A DNA stretch of 64,000 nt from positions 23,565 to 87,564 of the forward strand of contig JAIXSE010000019.1 in the NCBI GenBank assembly GCA_027484825.1. Direction: 5' to 3'. Source of the stretch: Rubrivivax sp. GTDB taxonomy: Bacteria; Pseudomonadota; Gammaproteobacteria; Burkholderiales; Burkholderiaceae_C. Both the position numbers and the translations under genes were made by a program. Positions 50,640-59,268 of the stretch are shown here, in pieces (position 1 is the first letter of the stretch; every line of letters starts with the position of its first letter). The notes below the pieces were generated by a model. The model saw nothing but the letters and a program-made list of their open reading frames with translations. It had not been told where the DNA came from and did not search any database.

Positions 50640-50804
50640 CCCCCCAGTCGCTTCGCTCCTGCCCCCAGGGGGCGCCACCCGGCGGACTGGCGGAGCCAGA
50701 TCCGCGGGTGTGGCTGGATGAAGAGCCCCCCAGTCGCTTCGCTCCTGCCCCCAAGGGGCGCCACCCCGCGGCCTGGCGGAGCCAGATCCGCGGGTGTTGC
50801 TGGA
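50640..50804. repeat. Two tandem 79-bp repeats
   Basis: The unit starts CCCCCCAGTCGCTTCGCTCC and ends GGTGTGGCTGGA; copies start at 50640 and 50726 (period 86) and differ at a handful of positions. Each contains two small dyads (GCCCCCAGGGGGC type and CTGGCGGAGCCAG). It resembles intergenic repeats common in Burkholderiales. Confidence 0.8.
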
Positions 50805-50922
50805 GGGGGCGGAGGCGCGGGGCGCCTCGCCTGGTTGGGGTGTGCGCAGGAAAAGGGTGGGGCGGGGAACGGCATTTTGGTGGGCGTACGGGCGTTTTCG
50901 GTCGAGCAGCTCGGTGGTTGGC

Positions 50923-51025
50923 AGCGAAGGCCAGGGGCCCCCTGTTTCCGTAAGTTAAGGAATGAATGACCAGCGGAGCTGGGCAGAAGGGACATGGAGG
51001 AAACAGGGGGCCCCTGGCCTTCGCT
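50923..51025. repeat. Palindromic element, copy C
   Basis: Perfect 27-bp inverted repeat (50923-50949 and 50999-51025) enclosing a 49-nt core that begins GTAAGTTAAGGAATGAATG. The core is the same length as in copies A and B and identical to copy A at 38 of 49 positions; the inner hairpin keeps pairing through a compensatory C-G to A-T change. The arms are unrelated in sequence to those of A and B. Confidence 0.88.
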
Positions 51026-51191
51026 GACGCTCGGTCCCACGCCGGCCGTGCGCCATGTGCAAAACCTGCCACTCGCCCCCACACGCTGTCACTCGATGCA
51101 GCGTCGCCCCACACAGTCTGACTCGGTTCCGTCCCCCTCGGTGCCCCCCCACGCCACGCGATCGAACCTGAGCCACCCCGACCCACCGGGG

Positions 51192-51197
51192 CACAAT
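51192..51197 (+). promoter_or_regulatory. Candidate -10 box of a leaderless polA mRNA
   Basis: CACAAT ends 7 nt before the A of the polA ATG (51204); no Shine-Dalgarno is present. The spacing would put the transcription start at the start codon. Confidence 0.35.
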
Positions 51198-51203
51198 ACG
51201 CCA

Positions 51204-53981
51204 ATGAACAAGCCTTTGATGTTGCTGGTGGACGGCTCCAGCTATCTCTATCGCGCCTACCACGCGATGCCAGACCTGCGCGGCCCCGACGGCCAGCCTA
51301 CCGGCGCCATCCATGGCATGGTGGCCATGCTCAAGCGCCTGCGTGATGATGCTGGCGCCGAACACGCCGCCTGTGTGTTCGACGCTTCCGGCCCCACTTT
51401 CCGCGACGAGTGGTACCCCGAATACAAGGCCCAGCGCTCCCCCATGCCCGATGCGCTGCGCGAACAGATTGACCCCATCCATGAGGTCGTGCGCCTCCTC
51501 GGCTGGCCCGTGCTCACCGTCCCCGGCATCGAGGCCGACGACGCCATCGGCACCCTCGCCCGGGTTGCGGCCCAGGCCGGCCATCAGGTGCTCATCTCCA
51601 CCGGTGACAAGGACCTGGCCCAGCTCGTCACCCCCGACGTGCAGCTCATCAACACCATGTCCAACGAACGCCTCGACGAAGCCGGCGTCCTGGCCAAATT
51701 TGGTGTCGCCCCCGATCGCATCATCGACTACCTCACCCTCATGGGCGACACCGTCGACAACGTCCCCGGCGTTGAAAAGGTCGGCCCCAAAACCGCCGCC
51801 AAATGGATCGCCGAACACGGCTCCCTCGATGGTGTCATCGCCGCCGCCGACAAAATCAAGGGCGTTGCCGGTGAAAACCTCCGCAAGGCCCTCGACTGGC
51901 TCCCCATGGGCCGCAAACTCGTCACCGTCAAGCTCGACTGCGACCTCTGCGACCACGTCCCCGGCTGGCCCGCCCTCGAAGCCCTCGCCTTCAAGCCGGT
52001 CGACGAAGCCGGCCTGCTCGCGTTCTACAACCGCAACGGCTTCAAAACCTGGCGGCGCGAGCTCGAAACCCGCCTCGGCGGCACGACCCCCAGCCACGGT
52101 GCCCCCGTCGCCCCCGACCTCCCCCCCGGCCAGACCGACCTCTTCGCCGACCCGCCCGTCGCCCCCACCCCGTCGGAAAAGCACTACGACACCATCACCG
52201 ACTGGCCCCGCTTCGACGACTGGCTCGCCCGCCTCCAGCAGGCTCCCCTGGCCGCCCTCGACACCGAAACCGACTCGCTCGACGCCATGCAGGCCCGCAT
52301 CGTCGGCATCAGCTTCAGCGTCAAGCCCGGCGAAGCCGCCTACATCCCCCTGCGCCACGAAGGCCCCGACGCCCCGACGCAACTCCCGCTCGACGACGTG
52401 CTGGCCCGCCTCAAACCTTGGCTGGAAGACGCGAGCCGCCCCAAGGTCGGCCAGAACATCAAATATGACACCCATGTCCTGGCCAACCACGGCATCCAGG
52501 TCGCCGGTTATGCCTTCGACACCATGCTCGAGAGCTACGTGCTCGAGGCCCACCGCAGTCACAGCCTTGAAGCCCTGGCCGACCGCGTACTCGGCCGCAA
52601 GGGCCTGAGCTACGAAGACCTCTGCGGCAAGGGTGCCCACCAGATCCCCTTTGCCCAGGTGGAAGTGGCCAAGGCCGCTGAATACTCCTGCGAAGACTCC
52701 GACATGTGCCTGCAGGTGCACCTGGCCCTCATGCCGCGCCTGGAGGCCGAAGCCAAGCTCAAGTTTGTCTACGAACAGCTGGAGATACCGGTCTCGCAAC
52801 TGCTCGCGCGCATCGAGCGCACCGGCGTCCTCATCGATGCAGCCCGCCTGCAGGCCCAGAGCGCCGAACTCGGCCAGCGCATGGTCGCCGCCGAACAGGC
52901 CGCGCATGAAATGGCTGGACAGCCCTTCAACATGGGCTCGCCCAAGCAGATCGGCGAAATCCTCTTCAACCGCCTCGGCCTGCCCGTGGTCAAGCGGACC
53001 GCCACCGGCGCGCCGTCCACCGATGAGGAGGTGCTGGAAAAACTCTCCGCCGACTTCCCGCTGCCGGCCAAGATCCTCGAATACCGGGCCCTGTCCAAGC
53101 TTAAGAGCACCTACACCGACAAGCTGCCGCTGATGGTCAATCCGCAGACCGGCCGCGTGCACACCAACTATGCCCAGGCGGTGGCGGTGACCGGACGCCT
53201 CTCCAGCAACGAGCCCAACCTGCAGAACATTCCCATCCGTACGGCCGAGGGCCGCCGCGTGCGCGAGGCCTTCATCGCCCCGCCGGGACACCGCATCGTC
53301 AGCGCCGACTATTCGCAGATCGAGCTGCGCATCATGGCCCACATCAGCGAGGACCCCGGCCTGCTGCGCGCCTTCCAGGAAGGCCAGGACGTGCACCGCG
53401 CCACCGCCGCGGAAGTCTTCGGCGGCGGCGTGGACACCGTGACCCCCGAGCAGCGACGCTATGCCAAGACCATCAACTTCGGACTGATCTACGGCATGGG
53501 CGCCTTCGGCCTGGCCCAGTCGCTGGGCATCGAGCAAAAGGCGGCCAAGGACTACATCGACCGCTACTTCACCCGCTTTGCCGGTGTGCGCACCTACATG
53601 GACGACACCAAGCAGTTTGCCAAGGCCAAGGGCTATGTGGAAACCGTCTTCGGCCGCCGCCTCTGGCTGCCCGAGATCAACTCCGGCAACGGCCCCCGTC
53701 GCAGCGGGGCGGAGCGCCAGGCCATCAACGCGCCGATGCAGGGCACGGCCGCTGACCTCATCAAGCTGGCCATGATCGCGGTCCAGCAGGCCCTGGATGA
53801 ACAGAAGAAGCGCACCCGCATCGTCATGCAGGTGCACGACGAACTGGTCTTCGAAGTGCCGGAAGACGAGCTCGACTGGGTCCGCGCCGAAGTGCCGACG
53901 CTGATGGCGGGCGTTGCCGCGCTGAAGGTGCCGCTGCTGGCCGAAGTCGGCGTGGGCAGCAACTGGGACGAAGCGCATTGA
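51204..53981 (+). CDS. polA: DNA polymerase I
   Basis: 925 aa from ATG 51204. Three domains: 5'-nuclease (LLVDGSSYLYRAYHAM, EADDAIGTLAR, STGDKDLAQLV, MGDTVDNVPGVEKVGPKTA), an apparently active 3'-5' exonuclease (LAALDTETDSLDAM, DTMLESYVLEAHR) and the polymerase (DYSQIELRIMAHIS, RRYAKTINFGLIYGMG, MQVHDELVFEVPEDE). It fills gaps and removes RNA primers. The first half of the gene strongly prefers CTC for Leu whereas the second half uses CTG like the neighbours, suggesting mosaic origin. No ribosome binding site precedes the ATG. Confidence 0.96.
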   Translation: MNKPLMLLVDGSSYLYRAYHAMPDLRGPDGQPTGAIHGMVAMLKRLRDDAGAEHAACVFDASGPTFRDEWYPEYKAQRSPMPDALREQIDPIHEVVRLLGWPVLTVPGIEADDAIGTLARVAAQAGHQVLISTGDKDLAQLVTPDVQLINTMSNERLDEAGVLAKFGVAPDRIIDYLTLMGDTVDNVPGVEKVGPKTAAKWIAEHGSLDGVIAAADKIKGVAGENLRKALDWLPMGRKLVTVKLDCDLCDHVPGWPALEALAFKPVDEAGLLAFYNRNGFKTWRRELETRLGGTTPSHGAPVAPDLPPGQTDLFADPPVAPTPSEKHYDTITDWPRFDDWLARLQQAPLAALDTETDSLDAMQARIVGISFSVKPGEAAYIPLRHEGPDAPTQLPLDDVLARLKPWLEDASRPKVGQNIKYDTHVLANHGIQVAGYAFDTMLESYVLEAHRSHSLEALADRVLGRKGLSYEDLCGKGAHQIPFAQVEVAKAAEYSCEDSDMCLQVHLALMPRLEAEAKLKFVYEQLEIPVSQLLARIERTGVLIDAARLQAQSAELGQRMVAAEQAAHEMAGQPFNMGSPKQIGEILFNRLGLPVVKRTATGAPSTDEEVLEKLSADFPLPAKILEYRALSKLKSTYTDKLPLMVNPQTGRVHTNYAQAVAVTGRLSSNEPNLQNIPIRTAEGRRVREAFIAPPGHRIVSADYSQIELRIMAHISEDPGLLRAFQEGQDVHRATAAEVFGGGVDTVTPEQRRYAKTINFGLIYGMGAFGLAQSLGIEQKAAKDYIDRYFTRFAGVRTYMDDTKQFAKAKGYVETVFGRRLWLPEINSGNGPRRSGAERQAINAPMQGTAADLIKLAMIAVQQALDEQKKRTRIVMQVHDELVFEVPEDELDWVRAEVPTLMAGVAALKVPLLAEVGVGSNWDEAH

Positions 53982-54004
53982 CCCACTGTTAGCATCCACG
54001 CCCT

Positions 54005-55256
54005 ATGAATTGGCCTTATGAATTGCAGGTCGGCTGGCGCTACACCCGGGCCGGCCGCGGGGGGCGGCGCAATCGCTTCATCTCCTTCATCTCCGGCGTG
54101 TCGATGTTCGGCATCGCCCTGGGGGTGGCGGCGCTGATCATCGTGCTGTCGGTCATGAACGGCTTCCAGAAGGAGGTGCGCGACCGGATGCTGTCGGTCG
54201 TGGCCCATGTGGAACTGCTGAACTACACCGGCGAAGCACTGCCGGACTGGCAGGCGGTGGCCACCAAGGCCAAGGAGAACCCGCAAGTGGTGGGGGCCGC
54301 GCCGTTCGTCAGTTCCCAGGCGCTGATCGCCCGCGGCGAGGACATGCGCGGCGCCATCGTGCGCGGCATCGACCCGGCGCTGGAGCCGGCGGTGACGCCG
54401 GTGGCCGCCGCCCTGGCCAAGGACGGCCTGCTGCAGCGCCTGCAGGCCGGGCAGTGGAACATGATCCTGGGCGTGGAGCTGGCCCGCCAGCTCGGCGTGC
54501 AGGCGGGCGACAAGATCACCATCGTGGCGCCCAGCGGCCAGCTCACTCCGGCCGGGGTGGTGCCGCGCTACAAGCAATTCAATGTGGTGGGTGTGTTCTC
54601 CGCCGGCCACTATGAATATGACAGCGGCCTGGCCCTGGTGCATGTGGACGATGCAGCCAAGCTCTTCCGCACCGGCGGCCCCAGCGGCGTGCAACTGCGC
54701 CTGACCGATGTGCAGCAGGCGCGGGCCGTCGGCCAGGATCTGCAGCAGCGCTTCTCCCGCGACATCCTGGTGCGGGACTGGACCCGCACCAATGCCAACT
54801 GGTTCGACGCCGTGCAGGTGGAAAAGCGCCTGATGGGCATCATCCTGACGCTGATCGTGGCGGTGGCCGCGTTCAATTTGGTGTCCACCCTGGTGATGAC
54901 GGTGACCGACAAGCAGGCCGACATCGCCATCCTGCGCACCCTGGGCGCCAGCCCGCGGTCGGTGATGGGCGTCTTCATCATCCAAGGCGCACTGGCCGGG
55001 GTGATGGGCACCCTGTCCGGCCTGGGCCTGGGCCTGCTGGTGGCGCACAACCTGGATGTCATCGTGCCCTTCATCGAACGGCTGCTGCACACCACCTTCC
55101 TGCCGGCCAGCATCTACCTGATCAGCCACATGCCCAGCGACCCGCAGTGGGGCGACATCATTCCCGTGACCGTGACCTCCCTGATCCTCTCTTTCGTGGC
55201 CACCCTCTACCCCAGCTGGCGTGCCAGCCGGGTGCAACCGGCGGAGGCCCTGCGTT

Positions 55257-55264
<8 letters not shown>
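54005..55264 (+). CDS. lolC: Lipoprotein-releasing ABC transporter permease (LolC/LolE family)
   Basis: 419 aa with an N-terminal amphipathic segment and transmembrane helix ([27 protein letters not shown]), a large periplasmic domain, and three C-terminal helices around [29 protein letters not shown]/FtsX-like fold. It extracts outer-membrane lipoproteins from the inner membrane with LolD, whose gene overlaps its end. A single permease gene is present, so it is likely the LolF-type hybrid or the LolC subunit; only one is seen here. Confidence 0.9.
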
Positions 55265-55976
<712 letters not shown>

Positions 55977-56113
55977 GGCGGGGCGGGCCTCGTTCTTCGG
56001 CGGCAACGCCCAACGGCGTTCACCATCCCGCCACGCTCGCTTCACAGATGGCGAGGCCGTCCGGGCCTTGGCAGCGCAAGCCGGGCCGGACGGTGAATTA
56101 CCATGAGCGGACC

Positions 56114-57058
56114 ATGATGACCCCCACTGCCTCCTTGTCCGCTGGCGCCACGCCTGCACCGAGCGCCGCCGCAGGTGCTGCCGTAGGTGCCGACGCCGGT
56201 TCCCGCCGCTTCATCCTCAAGCTCAGTTGCCCCGATCAGGCCGGCATCGTTCATGCGGTGACCGGTGAATTGCTGGCGCAGGGCGGCAACATCCTGACCT
56301 CCGCCCAGCATGGGGATGCGGACCATCAGCGCTTTTTCATGCGCATCGAATTCGAATGCGCCCAGCCCCGGCCGGTGCAGGCGCTACGGGCCGCCTTCGA
56401 GCCGCTGGCGCAGCGCCTGTCCATGGACTGGGAACTGGTGGACGCGCAGCGCAAGACCCGCGTGCTGCTGCTGGTGTCCCGCCTGGGCCATTGCCTGAAC
56501 GACCTGCTGTTCCGCGTCCAGACCGGGCACCTGGCCATCGAGATCCCGGCCATCGTCTCCAACCACCGCGATTTCTATCAGCTGGCCGCCTCCCACGACA
56601 TTCCCTTCCATCACTTCCCGCTGCTGCAGGCCAGCGACGAGCAGAAGCTGGCGCAGGAGCGTCGCATCCAGGAGGTGATCGAGGAGCAGCAGATTGATCT
56701 GGTGGTGCTGGCGCGCTATATGCAGATTCTGTCCCCCCAGATGTGCCGTTATCTGGAGGGCCGGGCCATCAACATCCATCACAGCTTCCTGCCCAGCTTC
56801 AAGGGCGCCCGGCCCTATCACCAGGCGCATGAGCGGGGGGTGAAGCTGATCGGGGCGACGGCGCATTACGTCACCTCCGATCTGGATGAGGGCCCGATCA
56901 TCGAGCAGGACGTGGCCCGCATCGACCACAGCATGACACCGGACCAACTGGTGGCCATCGGCCGGGATGTGGAATGCGTGACCCTGGCCCGGGCCATCCA
57001 GTGGCATGCCGAGCACCGGGTGCTGCTCAACGGCCATCGCACCGTGGTGTTTCGGTGA
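56114..57058 (+). CDS. purU: Formyltetrahydrofolate deformylase
   Basis: 314 aa from ATG 56114 (a second ATG follows directly). The N-terminal ACT domain (about 27-110) is followed by the formyltransferase-fold domain with LVVLARYMQILSP, the catalytic set in NIHHSFLPSFKGARPYHQAHERGVKLIGATAHYV and DLDEGPIIEQDV. PurU hydrolyses 10-formyl-THF to formate and THF, feeding purine synthesis. The Ala-rich first 28 residues are longer than in most homologues. The tatD gene follows. Confidence 0.93.
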   Translation: MMTPTASLSAGATPAPSAAAGAAVGADAGSRRFILKLSCPDQAGIVHAVTGELLAQGGNILTSAQHGDADHQRFFMRIEFECAQPRPVQALRAAFEPLAQRLSMDWELVDAQRKTRVLLLVSRLGHCLNDLLFRVQTGHLAIEIPAIVSNHRDFYQLAASHDIPFHHFPLLQASDEQKLAQERRIQEVIEEQQIDLVVLARYMQILSPQMCRYLEGRAINIHHSFLPSFKGARPYHQAHERGVKLIGATAHYVTSDLDEGPIIEQDVARIDHSMTPDQLVAIGRDVECVTLARAIQWHAEHRVLLNGHRTVVFR

Positions 57059-57091
57059 GTGTCTGACCCACTGAGCAGCCCGCATCGCCCC

Positions 57092-57919
57092 ATGTGGATC
57101 GACACCCATTGCCACCTCGACGCCACCGAGTTCGACCCGGACCGGGCGGAGGTGGTGGCGCGCGCCCACGCAGCGGGGGTGCAGCGGATCGTGATTCCGG
57201 CGGTCTCGGTGGACAACTTCGAGACGGTCCGCGCGCTGGCCCACCAGCAGGGCCATGCCTATGCGCTGGGCATCCATCCGCTCTATGTGATGGGGGCTGC
57301 GGAGGAGGACCTGGCGGCGCTGGACCGTGCGCTGACCGCGCATCGGGACGATCCGCGTCTGGTGGCCATCGGTGAGATCGGCCTGGACTTTTTCGTGAAG
57401 TCGCTGGATGTGCAGCGGCAGCAGTGGTTCTATCTGGAGCAGCTCAAGCTGGCCCGGCGTCACGGACTGCCGGTGATCCTGCATGTGCGCCGTAGTGCGG
57501 ACCAGTTGCTGGCCGGGTTGCGGCGCATCGGGCTGACCACCGGTGGAATCGGCCATGCCTTCAACGGGAGCCGACAGCAGGCCGACGCCTTCCTGGCGCT
57601 GGGCTTCAAGCTCGGTTTCGGCGGAACGCTCACCTTCGACCGCTCGCTGCAGATCCGCCGACTGGCTGCTGAACTGCCCGCCGAGGCGCTGGTCACCGAG
57701 ACCGATGCCCCCGACATCCCGCCGCAGTGGCTCTACCGCACCTTCGAGGAACGGGCCGCCGGCGCCTCCATGCGTAACGAACCGGGCGAACTGCCCCGCA
57801 TCGGCGCGGACCTGGCCGCACTGCGAGGCTGGACGGTGGAGGAGGCGGCCCGCATCACCCGTGCCAATGCGCTGCAGGCGCTGCCGCGGCTGGCCGCGCT
57901 GGCGGCAGCTGGCCTCTGA
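57092..57919 (+). CDS. tatD: TatD-family metal-dependent DNase
   Basis: 275 aa from ATG 57092; an in-frame GTG at 57059 would add 11 residues. Metal-binding motifs: MWIDTHCHLDATEFD at the N-terminus, AIGEIGLDFF, ILHVRRSADQLL, GIGHAFNGS and VTETDAPDIPPQWLY. TatD enzymes are 3'-5' exonucleases linked to DNA repair and apoptosis-like processes. The stop overlaps the next ATG by one nucleotide (TGATG). Confidence 0.92.
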   Translation: MWIDTHCHLDATEFDPDRAEVVARAHAAGVQRIVIPAVSVDNFETVRALAHQQGHAYALGIHPLYVMGAAEEDLAALDRALTAHRDDPRLVAIGEIGLDFFVKSLDVQRQQWFYLEQLKLARRHGLPVILHVRRSADQLLAGLRRIGLTTGGIGHAFNGSRQQADAFLALGFKLGFGGTLTFDRSLQIRRLAAELPAEALVTETDAPDIPPQWLYRTFEERAAGASMRNEPGELPRIGADLAALRGWTVEEAARITRANALQALPRLAALAAAGL

Positions 57920-58428
57920 TGCGCTGGCAGGGCCTGGCGCCGGTGATGCGCCCGGACGCGCAGTGGCTGCTGCTGGGCAGTTTTCCCGGGGTGGCGTCGC
58001 TGAAGGCGCAGCAGTATTACGGCCATCCGCGCAACCAGTTCTGGCGTCTGGTGGGGGATGTACGGGGCGTGGATCTGGCCTCGCTGCCTTATGAGGCCCG
58101 GCTGGCCGCCCTACAGGACCAGCGCATCGCCCTGTGGGACGTCATCACCGAGACCGAACGGCAGGGAAGCCTGGACAGTGCCATCCGCCGCCCGGCGACC
58201 AGCGACCTGGCCCGCCTGCTGGGCGAACTCCCGGACCTGCGGGTCATCGGCTTCAACGGCAGCACCGCCGGCCGCCTGGGACAACGCCTGCTCGGGGACC
58301 TTGCAAAGGTTTACCGGGTTCTCGTGCTTCCGTCATCCAGTCCGGCCCACACGATGCCCTACGATGACAAGTTACGGGCCTGGCACGCGCTGAATGCGGT
58401 CAGCGGGGTCCCAACACCTCAGGATTGA
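57919..58428 (+). CDS. DNA-deoxyinosine (hypoxanthine) glycosylase, UDG superfamily
   Basis: 169 aa. The UDG-fold motif LLLGSFPGVASLKAQQYYGHPRNQFW and a later FNGSTAGRL...VLPSSSPAHTMPYDDKLRAW match the hypoxanthine-DNA glycosylase (UDG family 6-type) group, which removes deaminated adenine. It is translationally coupled to tatD. The N-terminal start is fixed by the one-base overlap. Assignment to this family is strong; the exact damage range is inferred. Confidence 0.87.
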   Translation: MRWQGLAPVMRPDAQWLLLGSFPGVASLKAQQYYGHPRNQFWRLVGDVRGVDLASLPYEARLAALQDQRIALWDVITETERQGSLDSAIRRPATSDLARLLGELPDLRVIGFNGSTAGRLGQRLLGDLAKVYRVLVLPSSSPAHTMPYDDKLRAWHALNAVSGVPTPQD

Positions 58429-58473
58429 CACGCTGTTGCGGTCACCTGACTTTCTTCACATCAGGACGACGCA

Positions 58474-59265
58474 GTGGGCAACAAGCGGGACAAGAACAAG
58501 ACAGACTGGGTCGAGGCGACACTGAGTGAGTTCGACGGCGTGCGCTATTTGCACCTGGACTCCATCTGGGTGCAGGGCGCCATGCGGGTGAAGAAACCCG
58601 ACCGGCTGGAGCTGGACTATGTGCAGCGCATGATGGCCTGGATGCTCTGGCGCGACGCCGCCGAGATGACCAGCGGCCGTGCGGTGCAACTGGGACTGGG
58701 GGCCGGGGCGCTGAGCCGCTTCACCCGCCGTCAGCTCAAGATGAAGACCATGGCGGTGGAGATCAACCCCACGGTGATCAGCGCCTGCCGTCACTGGTTC
58801 CACCTGCCGGAGGACGATGATCGCTTCCAGGTGCTCAACCAGGACGCCGGCGCCTGGGTGGCGGATGCGGCGAACTGGGGAACGGCGGCTGTGCTCAACG
58901 TTGACCTGTACGACCATGAAGCCGCCGCCCCGGTGCTGGACGACCAGCAGTTCTACAGCGACTGCCGCTCTGTGCTGGCAGACGGCGGCCTGATGACCGT
59001 CAACCTGTTTGGCCGCAGTGCCAGCTTCGCCCGCAGTGCGGCCCGCATTGCCACCGCCTTTGGCTCTGACCAGGTCTGGCATCTCACCCCCACTCGGGAG
59101 GGCAACACGATCGTGGTGGCCGCCCGCGGGGTGCAGGTGCCGGACCGCGAGGAGCTGGAGCGCCGAGCGGCTGTCATCGAAGATCGTTTTGACCTGCCTG
59201 CCCGCAAATGGCTGAAGCTGGTGCGACCGCTGCCGATGAACATCATCAACCAGATCCGCGATTAA
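58474..59265 (+). CDS. Spermidine-synthase-fold protein
   Basis: 263 aa from a GTG start with AGGA upstream. It has the SAM-type Rossmann core of the SpeE superfamily: AVQLGLGAGALSRFTRR, MAVEINPTVISACRHWFHLP, FQVLNQDAGAWVADA and LNVDLYDHEAAAPVLDD. Spermidine-synthase catalytic residues are only partly recognisable, and the acidic aminopropyl-donor site is not obvious, so it may be a methyltransferase-like relative. Follows the glycosylase; the GspE gene begins 3 nt after its stop. Confidence 0.8.
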   Translation: MGNKRDKNKTDWVEATLSEFDGVRYLHLDSIWVQGAMRVKKPDRLELDYVQRMMAWMLWRDAAEMTSGRAVQLGLGAGALSRFTRRQLKMKTMAVEINPTVISACRHWFHLPEDDDRFQVLNQDAGAWVADAANWGTAAVLNVDLYDHEAAAPVLDDQQFYSDCRSVLADGGLMTVNLFGRSASFARSAARIATAFGSDQVWHLTPTREGNTIVVAARGVQVPDREELERRAAVIEDRFDLPARKWLKLVRPLPMNIINQIRD

Positions 59266-59268
59266 GCC

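Larger units (their letters stand above)
50609..51203. other. Repeat-rich divergent gap upstream of polA
   Basis: 595 bp with no gene. It contains two 79-bp direct repeats (50640-50718 and 50726-50804), a palindromic element (50923-51025), then a stretch leading to polA that includes a possible -10 box (CACAAT) immediately before its ATG. Frames crossing the repeats were not accepted as genes. Confidence 0.65.

Noticed and set aside
50955..53999. Open frame of about 1000 codons on the minus strand opposite polA
   Set aside because: Exactly antisense to polA, whose motifs are all intact; no ribosome binding site or family features on the minus strand.
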